From UBA2779 sp965232615 (GTDB lineage: Bacteria > Spirochaetota > Spirochaetia > DSM-2461), in NCBI GenBank assembly GCA_965232615.1, contig OZ246985.1, positions 930,001 through 994,000 of the forward strand: a stretch of 64,000 nt of DNA. The letters run 5' to 3'. Below, piece after piece: positions 33,208 to 42,686 of this stretch. Each line of letters opens with the position of its first letter. Position 1 is the stretch's first letter. The notes under the pieces were generated by a model. That model searched no databases. It was not told where the DNA came from and saw only the letters and a program-made list of their open reading frames with translations. Made by a program: the position numbers and the translations under genes.

Positions 33208-35178
33208 CTACTGGTTTTCCTGTCTGATGCGGATGGAGGTGTTTTTATCGCTACCCATTTCAATGATGAGATTGAGCTGTCTGCCAGAATCCAATGTAAG
33301 CTGTTGTCTGCCTTTTTTACCCAGACCCGGTGTTATTGTGTATTCGCCGGGCAGGAGGGTGTATAAATCGTTCTCTCCCGGAGATAGAAACTGTAAATTG
33401 CTGATACCTGGATTTCCGGCCAGATTGAGATAGGAACGTTTTCCATTGAATCGAGGTAGAATTCTTCGAGAGCTGGAATTATGAAGCCGAATATATCCCG
33501 GATTCGGCCAGAGTGCAGCATGGATGCTAACTTCCCGCCGCCATGGACTGGTGGCAATTGTAAAAGTTTCCTGGATGAATCCATCAGATTCAAAGGTCAG
33601 CTTGTAAAGTCCGCCAGATTCAAACTCTCCGGCAGATTCATCCAGACGTTCCCATGTTACCTGAACCGGTACCTCTTCTTCCGTGAGAGCATTCCTGGCC
33701 ACTACTTCAAGGTTCAGCGGAAACACTGGAGGTTCGCCAAGGGTTTCTTCTATCAAAAATGGATGGTTTCCCTGAGCACGATTCTCTTTTATAGAACTCA
33801 GGTTGAATGACTTCCAGACTATACGATCGCCAAGACTCCAGCTCAACCGATATGGGCCGGATTGAAGGGAAATTGGGCGACTTCTCAAACGGGTGTTATC
33901 CCGGTTCAATCTGAGTATGGGATCAGCAATTTCAGTCAGGTTATCCCCATCCATGGTGTATATTCTTGCTTTTACAGAACTAATCCAGTGAGTGGGTGCC
34001 TGATCTGGAAAATCCAGGGAAAGCTGCAGGCGTCCATAACGATTGGCTCTCATAATTTCATCCCAAAGCCCAGGAACGAGTAGAACTGTAAGAATGAATA
34101 AAACTGGAACAGCAATCACAGCAAGAGAGGAGAATTGCGGCCAGCGAAGATTCTCTTTGGTGTCTCTTATGTTTCTTCTTATTTCCAACTGATCTTTTTC
34201 TGACTTCCGGACGATACGGGAGAAAAGAGAGTCAAGGCGTAAAAGCTTGCGAGTTCCAGTATTTTCATGGGTGACCGGAGGCTCTGACGGATGTGAGCAG
34301 AGTACATCCTCTGATCCGAACAATCTGTCCAGTCGGTATTTCAGTTGAGTCGGCATTTCCTGATTTCGGTTTGCGGACAATGTTTTGACAGCGGCATTCC
34401 CCCCGGACATACGGGATGTCGAACGAATTTGAAGGCATTTTTTCAGAAATCTGCGGTGTTGATGGGACAACGTGCCAGGGAGTTTCTTCCGGTAACTCTT
34501 CACGGCTGTTGGAAGGAGTGCTCTAATGGCTGCAGGTGTGGGGCCGGCAACGAATTTCATGGATGTTAATAACTCAAAGAAACACACACCCAGGGACCAG
34601 ATGTCCGAGCGTTCATCGGCCTGACGGGCATCCACCAATTGTTCGGGGGCCATAAATGAGGGAGTGCCAAGGGCTGTCCCCTCGTCAGTAAGAACATCAC
34701 TTCCGCCAGGTGAAAATGCAATTCCGAAATCTCCAAGCTTCACCGAACCATCCCGTGCGAGGAGAATGTTGGATAGCTTGAGATCACGGTGGATTATGTC
34801 ATTCTCATGAATATGCTCCAATGCCAGTGCAACCTTCCCTATGAGCCATGCCGCTTCATCTGGATGCATGGGTCCTTCCTGGGCAATTAACTCAGCCAGA
34901 GAATATCCATCCACATACTCCATAGCAAGAAAACAGGCGCTGCCTGCCTTGAAATGATCGTATACACCAATCACATTTTCATGGCGGAGTGCCATCATGA
35001 GAGCCGCTTCCCGGCGAAAGCGTTCACGATGTACACTATCTCCCTTCAACATGAGCTTCTTCAGTACAACGAATGTATCAAGGGTAGGATGCAGGGCCTT
35101 ATAGACCAATCCCATCCCCCCTCTGCCAAGACGATCTATAACTTTGTATTTTCCGATCGAAGATGGAAGTTTAGGCAT
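33208..35178 (-). CDS. Membrane-anchored Ser/Thr protein kinase with extracytoplasmic domain
   Basis: This 656-residue kinase has a complete Hanks-type domain: glycine loop GRGGMG (18-23), ATP lysine near 40 (VVLKK), HRDLKLSN (130-137), DFG (150-152), GTPSFMAPEQL and ERSDIWSLGVCFFELL. One membrane helix (SSLAVIAVPVLFILTVLLVP, about 350-370) separates it from a roughly 280-residue beta-rich C-terminal region with no PASTA signature. It ends a four-gene minus-strand operon with a coiled-coil protein, an OmpA protein and a small protein. This suggests a cell-envelope sensor kinase. Confidence 0.93.
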   Translation of the reverse strand: MPKLPSSIGKYKVIDRLGRGGMGLVYKALHPTLDTFVVLKKLMLKGDSVHRERFRREAALMMALRHENVIGVYDHFKAGSACFLAMEYVDGYSLAELIAQEGPMHPDEAAWLIGKVALALEHIHENDIIHRDLKLSNILLARDGSVKLGDFGIAFSPGGSDVLTDEGTALGTPSFMAPEQLVDARQADERSDIWSLGVCFFELLTSMKFVAGPTPAAIRALLPTAVKSYRKKLPGTLSHQHRRFLKKCLQIRSTSRMSGGNAAVKTLSANRNQEMPTQLKYRLDRLFGSEDVLCSHPSEPPVTHENTGTRKLLRLDSLFSRIVRKSEKDQLEIRRNIRDTKENLRWPQFSSLAVIAVPVLFILTVLLVPGLWDEIMRANRYGRLQLSLDFPDQAPTHWISSVKARIYTMDGDNLTEIADPILRLNRDNTRLRSRPISLQSGPYRLSWSLGDRIVWKSFNLSSIKENRAQGNHPFLIEETLGEPPVFPLNLEVVARNALTEEEVPVQVTWERLDESAGEFESGGLYKLTFESDGFIQETFTIATSPWRREVSIHAALWPNPGYIRLHNSSSRRILPRFNGKRSYLNLAGNPGISNLQFLSPGENDLYTLLPGEYTITPGLGKKGRQQLTLDSGRQLNLIIEMGSDKNTSIRIRQENQ

Positions 35179-35206
35179 GATTTCTCATATTCTTAATGAA
35201 ATGCTT

Positions 35207-36340
35207 TCAGTCGCTTCCCTGGGAATCAGGTAGAGGTATTAATGATTCTTTGAGCTTCGTTCTTTTTTTGTCGAGTGCTGTTAACTCTTTCCTGGCGGTC
35301 TTGAGCTGTACCTGCAATTTCTTCAATCGGGCATCGATGTTTTCAACACGCACGACCTGTTTACTCCAGGCTGTTTCTGCTTCCTGATATCTGCAATGAA
35401 CGTCCAGTGAGTTCTTTGTCTCTTCAAGGTTTTTGATTGTATCACGGATTTCATCCCAATCCTTCTTATAATTCCCGCCCAATTCAATGAATTCATCATC
35501 AACATCGGTATTCAACCAGGCAGCTCCCAGATTGTTGAACGCTTCATTTAATGAACTCCGGTCATCCTTCAACATCTTCTCAATTATATTGATCCGATTG
35601 CGAAGACTCCCCTTACCAGGCAGTCTTTCCAGTTTTGCCTCACGGTCTTCATTTTTGGCAGCCAGTTGAAGAAGACTGTCCTGTATTTCCAGTTTTCTTA
35701 CTTCAATTGCCTTCAGGGCTTCAGCGGATGTTTCCACGCTGGTATTGCTGAAGATCTGTCCATCGACATTCTCGTAAATCCCTCGACCAACAACACCCCA
35801 AAGCCTTTCCATTACAGTTGAAGCTGTCCGACGACGTCCAGACAAAAACAGGGCCCTGCCTCTTGATAGAATTGAACCGCCCCAGTTCCCATTGAGCTGT
35901 GCATTACGGGACGTTGCATCATCCACAGCCCTGATGCGATCGTCTGCCTTGATGATTTCCTTAAGTGCTTCTCCCAATTCCTCTGGTTCCTGTGCCGTTT
36001 TCCAATACTCCCATGCACTTTTCGCGAATTCCTCCAAACTGCTTTGAGTTTTATTTCTAAGATTGCGCAGTTCAACATTCAGTGATTGTTTTTCTTCGGA
36101 AAGTGTTGTGCTGAGTTCTTCCGTTTCTAGAAGTTGTCGAAGTGAGTCTTCCAGGGTGTTAATCTTGTTTGTGGCCATATCTACTGGATGAATCAACTCT
36201 TCCGGCAATGTTTTACGAGCTTCAGAATCATAAACAGCCTGCCCGAGATTTGTAAGAACTGACCATTCTTTTTCCTTTTCAGCAGCAATGGATGCTTCTA
36301 TATTCATGATTTGAATCTTCAACGATTGTAGACTGTTCAT
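35207..36340 (-). CDS. Coiled-coil protein of unknown function
   Basis: This 377-residue protein is mostly alpha-helical, with heptad-like stretches at the N terminus (MNIEASIAAEKEKEWSVL), around IDSLRQLLETEELSTTLSEE-type residues 60-120, and at the C terminus (NIDARLKKLQVQLKTARKEL). A Gly/Arg-rich middle (NGNWGGSILSRGRALFLSG) breaks the coils. No membrane segment is present. It lies between the OmpA protein (stop adjacent, 0-bp gap) and the kinase (28-bp gap), making it a candidate kinase substrate or adaptor. Confidence 0.7.
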   Translation of the reverse strand: MNSLQSLKIQIMNIEASIAAEKEKEWSVLTNLGQAVYDSEARKTLPEELIHPVDMATNKINTLEDSLRQLLETEELSTTLSEEKQSLNVELRNLRNKTQSSLEEFAKSAWEYWKTAQEPEELGEALKEIIKADDRIRAVDDATSRNAQLNGNWGGSILSRGRALFLSGRRRTASTVMERLWGVVGRGIYENVDGQIFSNTSVETSAEALKAIEVRKLEIQDSLLQLAAKNEDREAKLERLPGKGSLRNRINIIEKMLKDDRSSLNEAFNNLGAAWLNTDVDDEFIELGGNYKKDWDEIRDTIKNLEETKNSLDVHCRYQEAETAWSKQVVRVENIDARLKKLQVQLKTARKELTALDKKRTKLKESLIPLPDSQGSD

Positions 36341-37540
36341 CTAATTCTCCAATATAATTATCTCGACACGCCGATTTTTTCTACGACCCTCTTCCGTACC
36401 ATTATAGGCAAGTGGTTGGCTGTCTCCCATCCCTTTTACTATTATTTGAGTTGATTTCCGAATATTCAAGTCTGTGAAGTACCTGGAAACAGCTCCTGCT
36501 CTCTTTTCGGAGAGTTCCTGCCCATCATGATCTGGACTGACAGACGCAGTATGGCCAATGATAAGAATGTCTCGATCCGGAATTTTCCGCAGAATTTCTG
36601 CTATACCCGCAAGCTTTTTTTTCTCCCCAGGCAGCATATCTGCGCTATCAGGGACAAAATGGATGTTATCAAGAGTTAGACTTACACCATCATCTGTGAC
36701 AAATGCATTGACGCTATCCAGGTTTTCAATTTCCTTGACAAGGCTCTCCTTATCCATGAATTCAGCATACACGGCCCGACCATGGGAAGTTCCCCTGAAA
36801 GTATAAGTATGACCATTATTCATGAAGTATGTATATGAAAAATTCCCCTCTTCTGCATAGTTTCTTCCGGCAATCTGGTCCCAATAGACATTCTGAACAA
36901 ATGTTCCTTCAAGACTTACAGGATGAATTTCGTATTTCTTCAGGCGCCGATCGAGCGACGTATCAGGTTTCCAGTTGAATGAGTATTCAATCGATACTCT
37001 ATCAGTTTTACGGTCATCGATGATTTCTGATCCTTCATATTTATAACTTGCCATGAATTCAACTGCAATTATCTCCTGGATATTATAGGTGTATTGTAAA
37101 TCGAAATACTCCTGACCTCGAGCTTCCCAGGTGCCACCTGTCTCAACAGGTTCTGTTGGATATACAGGAACATCTCTCACGGGTGGTATGGAAGTATTTC
37201 TTTTCAGTCCTGAGAGTCGCCCACGGGCATCACGACCATAGGTGACCTCATACTCCTCATTCCATCTATAAAAGTCCTCCCCCAGGACTTGTTCTGCAAT
37301 CTGATAATGACTGTATATGAGTCCATCAGAACCATCTCCTTTTAAGACTTCCACTGAAATCTTGTTAAGAATTTCCACCGTTTTAAGAATTTCTCCATCC
37401 AGTAAAACTTCTTCATTGACGCGGCTTGTGATATGCCACTTATCACCACTGTTGTGCTTGTACTGGAATAAAACTTGAGATTCTATTGATGAAGTGACAG
37501 TAGTGATGCAAATCAGAACAAGTGAAGGAATTTTACGCAC
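36341..37540 (-). CDS. OmpA-family envelope protein
   Basis: From GTG 37540 the product is 399 residues with signal peptide KIPSLVLICITTVTSSIES. The central part is beta-rich and uncharacterised. The C-terminal OmpA domain has DNIHFVPDSADMLPGEKKKL, DILIIGHTASVSPDH, LSEKRAGAVSRYF and GRRKNRRVEIIILEN, which binds peptidoglycan. The GTG start overlaps the previous gene's stop by 8 bp; an earlier in-frame ATG (37564) is possible but gives a longer overlap and a Cys-rich leader. Confidence 0.85.
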   Translation of the reverse strand: MRKIPSLVLICITTVTSSIESQVLFQYKHNSGDKWHITSRVNEEVLLDGEILKTVEILNKISVEVLKGDGSDGLIYSHYQIAEQVLGEDFYRWNEEYEVTYGRDARGRLSGLKRNTSIPPVRDVPVYPTEPVETGGTWEARGQEYFDLQYTYNIQEIIAVEFMASYKYEGSEIIDDRKTDRVSIEYSFNWKPDTSLDRRLKKYEIHPVSLEGTFVQNVYWDQIAGRNYAEEGNFSYTYFMNNGHTYTFRGTSHGRAVYAEFMDKESLVKEIENLDSVNAFVTDDGVSLTLDNIHFVPDSADMLPGEKKKLAGIAEILRKIPDRDILIIGHTASVSPDHDGQELSEKRAGAVSRYFTDLNIRKSTQIIVKGMGDSQPLAYNGTEEGRRKNRRVEIIILEN

Positions 37541-37919
37541 TGAATTGAAACAGCATTCCAACATCGACATTACTCCCAGAAGTGCCAAACGATTCAGGTA
37601 TAGCCTTCATGGCCTGGTGAAGTTCTGAAGCATACTGTTTCAACAGTGCATCAGCCTGCTCCGGTGAGATATCCTGTATGGAATGAGGGACCAGATTTTT
37701 GTTTCTATTTATAAGTTTATTGATCAGAGTGTTCAACAGGTGAATTCTAGGTAAAGGTACAGTCTGTTGACCACTGGAGGCTGGAGTACCGCCTATGTAT
37801 CGGTACTGAGCAATTGCGGTCTGGGATGGCCGGACAGGTACAAGCATTCGACTTCCCGATTGAGAAATTTTATTGAGCTGCATTGATGACATTGTTCCAC
37901 CAACAGAACCGAAGTACAT
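37533..37919 (-). CDS. Small protein of unknown function, first gene of kinase operon
   Basis: This 128-residue soluble protein starts at ATG 37919 with GGAGGAAGAG 5 nt upstream. The open frame continues upstream into a repeat element and should not be used. Segments LNTLINKLINRNKNLVPHSI and SPEQADALLKQYASELHQAM suggest helices. No family is recognised. The repeat copy 6 ends 15 bp before the ATG, directly upstream of the ribosome binding site, so the operon promoter must lie inside or beyond the repeat. Confidence 0.7.
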   Translation of the reverse strand: MYFGSVGGTMSSMQLNKISQSGSRMLVPVRPSQTAIAQYRYIGGTPASSGQQTVPLPRIHLLNTLINKLINRNKNLVPHSIQDISPEQADALLKQYASELHQAMKAIPESFGTSGSNVDVGMLFQFSA

Positions 37920-37934
37920 TGTTCTCTTCCTCCA

Positions 37935-38189
37935 GGGCACCTCTAAAAAACCCATTGAGTTCTTGACTCGATCTTTTCTGCCGCTACTGCGTCGTCAAAA
38001 TGCTCACGTAAGCAGGTGCGTACCGCAGGAGCAAAGCTCCGAGGAACGCACCGCCAACCGCTTAAGCTACGCTCTGCTTTTGCCGCCTTGTATCGACAAA
38101 AAATTTATGCAGGTGCGTAGCGAAGGGCGTAGCCCGAGGAACACACCGCCATTTCGTCAATTTCCTAAAGCTGTTTTTTAGAGGTACCC
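37935..38189 (+). repeat. Hairpin mobile repeat, copy 6 (full length)
   Basis: This 255-bp copy starts GGGCACCTCTAAAAAACCC and ends GTTTTTTAGAGGTACCC, with hairpin A then a hairpin B variant. Flanks TCCA (37931-37934) and TCTA (38190-38193) differ at one base. It separates the kinase operon from the infA region. Confidence 0.9.
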
Positions 38190-38506
38190 TCTAATAGTAT
38201 TATCGGACAGTAAAACAGAGTTGTTAAGTTTTAACGGCTATTACACATCTTGACTCATTCTCCTCAGTCAATTAGCATGAATACTGGAGCACCTCAAATA
38301 ATCCATTTCTGGAATCTGGTGCAGAGATTTGCTTGTAATACGAGGCGGCAGATCGAAAGTACGGACTGTCTGCAATCTATACCGGCTGTTCGCTCATGCT
38401 CTGGATTACACGGGTATCCTGTCGCATTGAAATGGTAGAAATTATTCAACTGAGCAGGAATGGATGTCTTTGAGAGGTGTCACAGCATTAAAAAGGAAGG
38501 TCGTTA
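38190..38506. other. Intergenic region, possible degraded repeat copy
   Basis: No gene is supported. GGAGCACCTCAAATAATCC (about 38286-38304), ACGAGGCGGCAGATCG and TTTGAGAGGTGTCAC (about 38470-38484) follow the order of a full-length repeat with many changes, so an old copy may lie at about 38287-38484. AAAAAGGAAGG just before 38507 serves infA. Confidence 0.35.
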
Positions 38507-38722
38507 TTGAAGGAAGATGCCATAGAAGTAGCAGGAATTGTTAAAGAATCCCTACCGAACACTATGTTCCGTGTAGAATTAAAGGCAGGTCATTTAATCC
38601 TTGCCTATCTCTCAGGTAAGATGAGGAAGCATTATATCCGCATTGTCCCGGGAGACCAGGTCCGCGTTGAATTGTCCCCTTATGATTTGACACGGGGCCG
38701 GATAGTTCATCGAGATCGATAA
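38507..38722 (+). CDS. infA: Translation initiation factor IF-1
   Basis: This 71-residue OB-fold protein binds the ribosomal A site during initiation. KEDAIEVAGIVKESLPNTMF, RVELKAGHLILAYLSGKMRK and IRIVPGDQVRVELSPYDLTRGRIVHR span the whole family length. It starts with TTG; an AAGGAAGG ribosome binding site lies a few bases upstream. The 3' end overlaps the convergent smr gene by 16 bp. Confidence 0.96.
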   Translation: MKEDAIEVAGIVKESLPNTMFRVELKAGHLILAYLSGKMRKHYIRIVPGDQVRVELSPYDLTRGRIVHRDR

Positions 38723-39174
38723 TTAAGAACAAACCAGGTAGCGCCTGAACCTCCATGCTTATTTGATGCACGGCCAAACTTGACAACAACACTTGAAGAT
38801 GCCAGATATTGACGAACCATGGGTGCAAGTACTGGTTCCCCAGGGGAATGCAGCCCTTTACCATGAATTATGAGTCCTGTCCTGAGATTGCGTTTCCGCA
38901 TAGATATCATGAAATTATTTAATTCTTCTTCAGCCTCCTCACAGTTGTATCCATGAAGATTTAATGAATCCTGGGGGTGATGCTTATGCACTTTATGGTT
39001 TCTTCTCCGATACTGTGATTTATGATGGATTTCTTTTTCGGCAACATGGCCGGAACTGGGTGGATATTGGTCAAGCCAGTTATTGGATCCTGAATTGGGA
39101 GATTCCAGACTCTGTTTCTTCTTTTTTCGGGAAATACCAACATCCCACTGGTTCAGGATATCACCGAAATCCAT
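38707..39174 (-). CDS. Smr-domain protein
   Basis: From ATG 39174 the product is 155 residues, MDFGDILNQWDVGISRKKKK at the N terminus followed by a basic linker. The C-terminal Smr domain shows LNLHGYNCEEAEEELNNFM, LRTGLIIHGKGLHSPG and HGGSGATWFVLNYR; the D/SLHG and TGxG/HGKG motifs are typical. Smr domains cleave or bind nucleic acids, some acting in ribosome rescue. GAGGAAA before the ATG decides the start. It overlaps the batD stop by 14 bp, so it belongs to the Bat operon transcript. Confidence 0.87.
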   Translation of the reverse strand: MDFGDILNQWDVGISRKKKKQSLESPNSGSNNWLDQYPPSSGHVAEKEIHHKSQYRRRNHKVHKHHPQDSLNLHGYNCEEAEEELNNFMISMRKRNLRTGLIIHGKGLHSPGEPVLAPMVRQYLASSSVVVKFGRASNKHGGSGATWFVLNYRSR

Positions 39175-41185
39175 CGATTTCCTCATTGACAAGGTTAATT
39201 GATTCCAGGGCCAGCCAGCCTTCCAACCCATAGCTTGTACGGACTAAGCAATTCTGGTTCTCAACTGCAATCACCTCTACAGCAGTACCAACCGGAAGTT
39301 TCATCCACTCTGGAGCAAGGGGAACAGGAATCCTGCGCAAAACCTGAGATTGAGAATTGACTATCCCAATCTCCTTATTCCAGAGAGTATGAGTGTAAAT
39401 CAGAGATGATGTAGCAACAACGAATAGTATTAAAACTGAAACAAGAAGGATGTATTCTCTAGCTTCACGTTTGAACAGCAACATTGTCACCACTGCAAAT
39501 AGAGCATGAGCAATGATGAGCCAAACAGTAAAAACCAGTGAAGGGGACCATTTGAGAGGAGGACTGACCTGGTCTGACAACCCAAGATGATCTTCCATGA
39601 ATTCCAGTGTTCTCATCAATCTTTTGTCTCCCGGCCGTAAATACAGACTCTGCCGCATGAGTTTGACAGCCGCATCGGGCCGATTCCTCTCCATGGCAAT
39701 GATGGCCTTATCGTGCAGAAAACCTGGAGAGTTTTCATACTTCTCCTTAAGAGTATCCATGGTTTGATCAGCCTCATCCCAGTTCCCATTTTGAGCAGCA
39801 TTTCTGGTTGCTGTAGCTATTTCCGCGTCGGAAACATCATTGGCTGCGGCTGCCAGAAGAATGAAAGCACCCGCTCCCATGGCGAAAAACCGTCTATGTT
39901 TTTTCTGGTATAGAAGAAAAAGCATCATCAGGAAACCAGGCAGCAGAAGCAGGTACCAGCGTAATCGCTGAGCATGGAATACGGCTGCACGGTACCTGAA
40001 CATCTCAATTCCCAGCAACAGGTCGGCAGCATTCAACACAGTTTCACTGGAAACATCCCAACTCTGAATCGTATATGTTTTTCTTTCAACACCCTGCAAT
40101 TGATCTGGCTGCTGAGGATTGAACCATGTCCATTTGGGAAGAATCATCTCCAATTCACCTGTTGCATTGATGCGGTAATCATAGTGATCTTCTCTCCAGC
40201 CCCTGTATCCGGATATATCGGGGAAGATGGATGATTGAGAACCGGAGCTGACAAGTTCCGCACCGGGGAATTTCGGGATGGGAGTACGCAGCACACTCAA
40301 ATTTCCCTCTCCTTCAACGCGTACTCTTATGGTAACAATCTCACCTATGTTGTATTGTCTGTCTTCCCATCCTGCATCCAGACGGAAATCTCCTATAGCC
40401 CCGTATTCATTCGCAGGGGCAGGTAGTTCCCTCACTGTCAATGAAAACCCCTGAATACTTCGTACAAGCCCATTGATAACCACTTGAGCACCAGGAAAAG
40501 AATAGGTACCAGGTTCACTCAGTGTCCAAAGCCAGGAAGCCACCGGGACATCGTACAGGGTATCATCCTCATAGGATCTTGTTACAATTTGTCCATAATC
40601 TGGTATGTCCTCCAACAGACCGACAGGCACCTGATTTAACTTCGAAGACTCGGGAAATGCCAGAAAAGGGAAGTTTCTGGCCTCAAGTGACAGGAGTACC
40701 GTTTGTCCCTGCCAGATAATTTCAGGCAGATCTCGCCATCGCAGTATAATCGGATATGGTAAATTCTTTTCATCAACTTCCACACAGACAAGCTTTTTTA
40801 CGTCTGTAATGTATTCATTTTCTCCAGATTGTATGGAAAAAGGATCAATAGTATGGAAGCCAATTTCATCCACCCGAATAGCTGCCCGTACCTGAATAAG
40901 TCTCGAAATAGAACCATCGTCATTGATTCTTCCCCAGGGCATGGCATATGGATACGACCACCAGACTATTGATTTCTTAAATTGTGGATAATCAATTCGA
41001 ACTTCATCACTCCAGGGTAAATCTGTCCGAATTGTAATCGTAACCTTTTGACCTCTCACAGCCCTTGGAGGATCCAGCTGCAGGTTTTCATCTTCCAGAG
41101 CACCAACTGTCAGGGGAAGCAACAATAAGATGGTAATGCCTACCAGTCTTGTTCGTTCGATTCCCCGGTTTTCTGTGAAGACCAT
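39161..41185 (-). CDS. batD: BatD-like aerotolerance membrane protein with TPR and SH3-like tail
   Basis: This 674-residue exported protein has a signal segment (LVGITILLLLPLTVGA), tandem beta-sandwich domains (QLDPPRAVRGQKVTITI, YNIGEIVTIRVRVEGEGNLS), a membrane helix (WYLLLLPGFLMMLFLLYQ), a TPR-type stretch (AAQNGNWDEADQTMDTLKEK, RPDAAVKLMRQSLYLRPGD), two further helices and an SH3-like end (LPVGTAVEVIAVENQNCLVR). The beta-sandwich plus membrane layout is BatD. The TPR and SH3 tail resembles fusions seen in spirochaete and Bacteroidetes versions. It overlaps batC by 46 bp. Confidence 0.85.
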   Translation of the reverse strand: MVFTENRGIERTRLVGITILLLLPLTVGALEDENLQLDPPRAVRGQKVTITIRTDLPWSDEVRIDYPQFKKSIVWWSYPYAMPWGRINDDGSISRLIQVRAAIRVDEIGFHTIDPFSIQSGENEYITDVKKLVCVEVDEKNLPYPIILRWRDLPEIIWQGQTVLLSLEARNFPFLAFPESSKLNQVPVGLLEDIPDYGQIVTRSYEDDTLYDVPVASWLWTLSEPGTYSFPGAQVVINGLVRSIQGFSLTVRELPAPANEYGAIGDFRLDAGWEDRQYNIGEIVTIRVRVEGEGNLSVLRTPIPKFPGAELVSSGSQSSIFPDISGYRGWREDHYDYRINATGELEMILPKWTWFNPQQPDQLQGVERKTYTIQSWDVSSETVLNAADLLLGIEMFRYRAAVFHAQRLRWYLLLLPGFLMMLFLLYQKKHRRFFAMGAGAFILLAAAANDVSDAEIATATRNAAQNGNWDEADQTMDTLKEKYENSPGFLHDKAIIAMERNRPDAAVKLMRQSLYLRPGDKRLMRTLEFMEDHLGLSDQVSPPLKWSPSLVFTVWLIIAHALFAVVTMLLFKREAREYILLVSVLILFVVATSSLIYTHTLWNKEIGIVNSQSQVLRRIPVPLAPEWMKLPVGTAVEVIAVENQNCLVRTSYGLEGWLALESINLVNEEIDGFR

Positions 41186-41733
41186 CCTTCAGCCTCCTTT
41201 CGTCTAATATAATCAAGAAGAAGGTTGTTCTCAGCTTCATCACCACTTCTGGGGATATCCTCGGCAGAGGGACTCTGGGACACCTCAGAACGAATTCTTG
41301 AAAGTGCATCTTCAATGTTTATTTTTGAATCAATATCAGATGGCTGGAGAATGAGTGCCTGCCTGAAGGATTGATATGCTTCTTCGTATGAACCCTTGTT
41401 CATGTAAACGATGCCTCTGTTGAATGCAATTCGAAAGAGTATATTGACATCTTCTGTGGATTCTTCTGCCATGGACCAAACCTCAAGAGCCTCATCTCCT
41501 TCGCCCAGCGTGTAAAAAACATTCCCAAGATTATACTGAACAACATCTTTACTAATGTCAGTTTGTTTCTCTGCAGACAGATAGTGAAGTATTGCTTTCT
41601 GATATTGTCCCCTCCCATAGGAGAGATTCCCTGATAAAACTTCCAATGCCGGTTTCATTATATTGCAGGATTGTAAACTTGAAATCATCAGCATGATAAT
41701 GCTGGCAGTCAGAATTCTTATTTCTTTCGCCAC
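41140..41733 (-). CDS. batC: BatC-like TPR lipoprotein
   Basis: This 197-residue protein has a lipobox (LQSC, residue 23) after a hydrophobic leader and two to three TPR units (YGRGQYQKAILHYLSAEKQ, VQYNLGNVFYTLGEGDEALE, FNRGIVYMNKGSYEEAYQSF). A charged, disordered C terminus follows. BatC is thought to scaffold the Bat complex in the periplasm. It overlaps batB by 16 bp. Confidence 0.83.
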   Translation of the reverse strand: MAKEIRILTASIIMLMISSLQSCNIMKPALEVLSGNLSYGRGQYQKAILHYLSAEKQTDISKDVVQYNLGNVFYTLGEGDEALEVWSMAEESTEDVNILFRIAFNRGIVYMNKGSYEEAYQSFRQALILQPSDIDSKINIEDALSRIRSEVSQSPSAEDIPRSGDEAENNLLLDYIRRKEAEGWSSQKTGESNEQDW

Positions 41734-42686
41734 GGGAATATCCTTGCCAGAAGATACAGTAACATCATAATTACTGCCGGAATGAGAAACAGTCTATATG
41801 CATAGACACCTATAAAGCTAATTTTCTGTGATTCAACTGTTTTTTGATTCTTTACAATGATATCTATTAGATTCGCTGTTGCTCCAATCCTGCTCAAATC
41901 CTGAACAGTTCCACCCGTATTCCCTGCTAAACGTTCTGCAGCCCTGAAGTCTGCCTTGCTCACAACCATACGGCCATATCCATCTGTAGCAAAATGTCCA
42001 TTGCCGACAGGAACAGGACCACCATCCACTGTTCCAGAAATAATGACATGAACAATGATGCCTTCCCGAATGAGATGCTGTACTGGTTTATCAATACTGC
42101 CTGTCAGTGATTCACCATCTGTAATAAGAATAATGATTCTGCTTCGGACTGTTCCATCGGGAAAAGATTCATAAGCCGCATTCAAGGCAACTTCAAGATT
42201 GGTTCCAGTCGATGAGAAAAGTCCCGGTCCCAGACGATCCATCCATAAATTCAACATCACCCGATCTTCGGTCATAGGTACCCTCACAACCGCATCTCCT
42301 TTGAATGGAATGAGGGAAAATCGGGCATTCTCCAATTTCCTGGTAATCTGACCTAATGCAGCAACTCCCATTTCCAGACGATTCAGACTGAGATCTTCGG
42401 TCAACATGCTACGGGAAACATCAAAAGCTACAGCAATATCCAGACCTGCACGTTCTCCGCTAATGGGTTTATTGCCGCTTCGGGGTTCAAGCATGGCAAG
42501 TACGGCGAGGATCATGAACATTGCCATACTGATATCTTTGAGAAACATTCTTACCTGCCATTCAACACTGTTTTTACCAATGGCAATCAGCTTCTTCCGT
42601 GTTTGACGTCTACTCAATATTGTCACAATGATAACAATGGCAGAAACAGGTAATCCCAGCAGACTTTCAGGGTGAACCCATATCAT
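41718..42686 (-). CDS. batB: BatB-like von Willebrand A membrane protein
   Basis: This 322-residue protein has two N-terminal helices, a VWA domain and one C-terminal helix (RLFLIPAVIMMLLYLLA). The MIDAS motif is intact as VAFDVSRSM (DxSxS), with STGTN and LITDGES completing metal coordination. It is membrane-anchored with the VWA domain probably periplasmic. It overlaps batA by 4 bp. Confidence 0.88.
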   Translation of the reverse strand: MIWVHPESLLGLPVSAIVIIVTILSRRQTRKKLIAIGKNSVEWQVRMFLKDISMAMFMILAVLAMLEPRSGNKPISGERAGLDIAVAFDVSRSMLTEDLSLNRLEMGVAALGQITRKLENARFSLIPFKGDAVVRVPMTEDRVMLNLWMDRLGPGLFSSTGTNLEVALNAAYESFPDGTVRSRIIILITDGESLTGSIDKPVQHLIREGIIVHVIISGTVDGGPVPVGNGHFATDGYGRMVVSKADFRAAERLAGNTGGTVQDLSRIGATANLIDIIVKNQKTVESQKISFIGVYAYRLFLIPAVIMMLLYLLARIFPWRKK

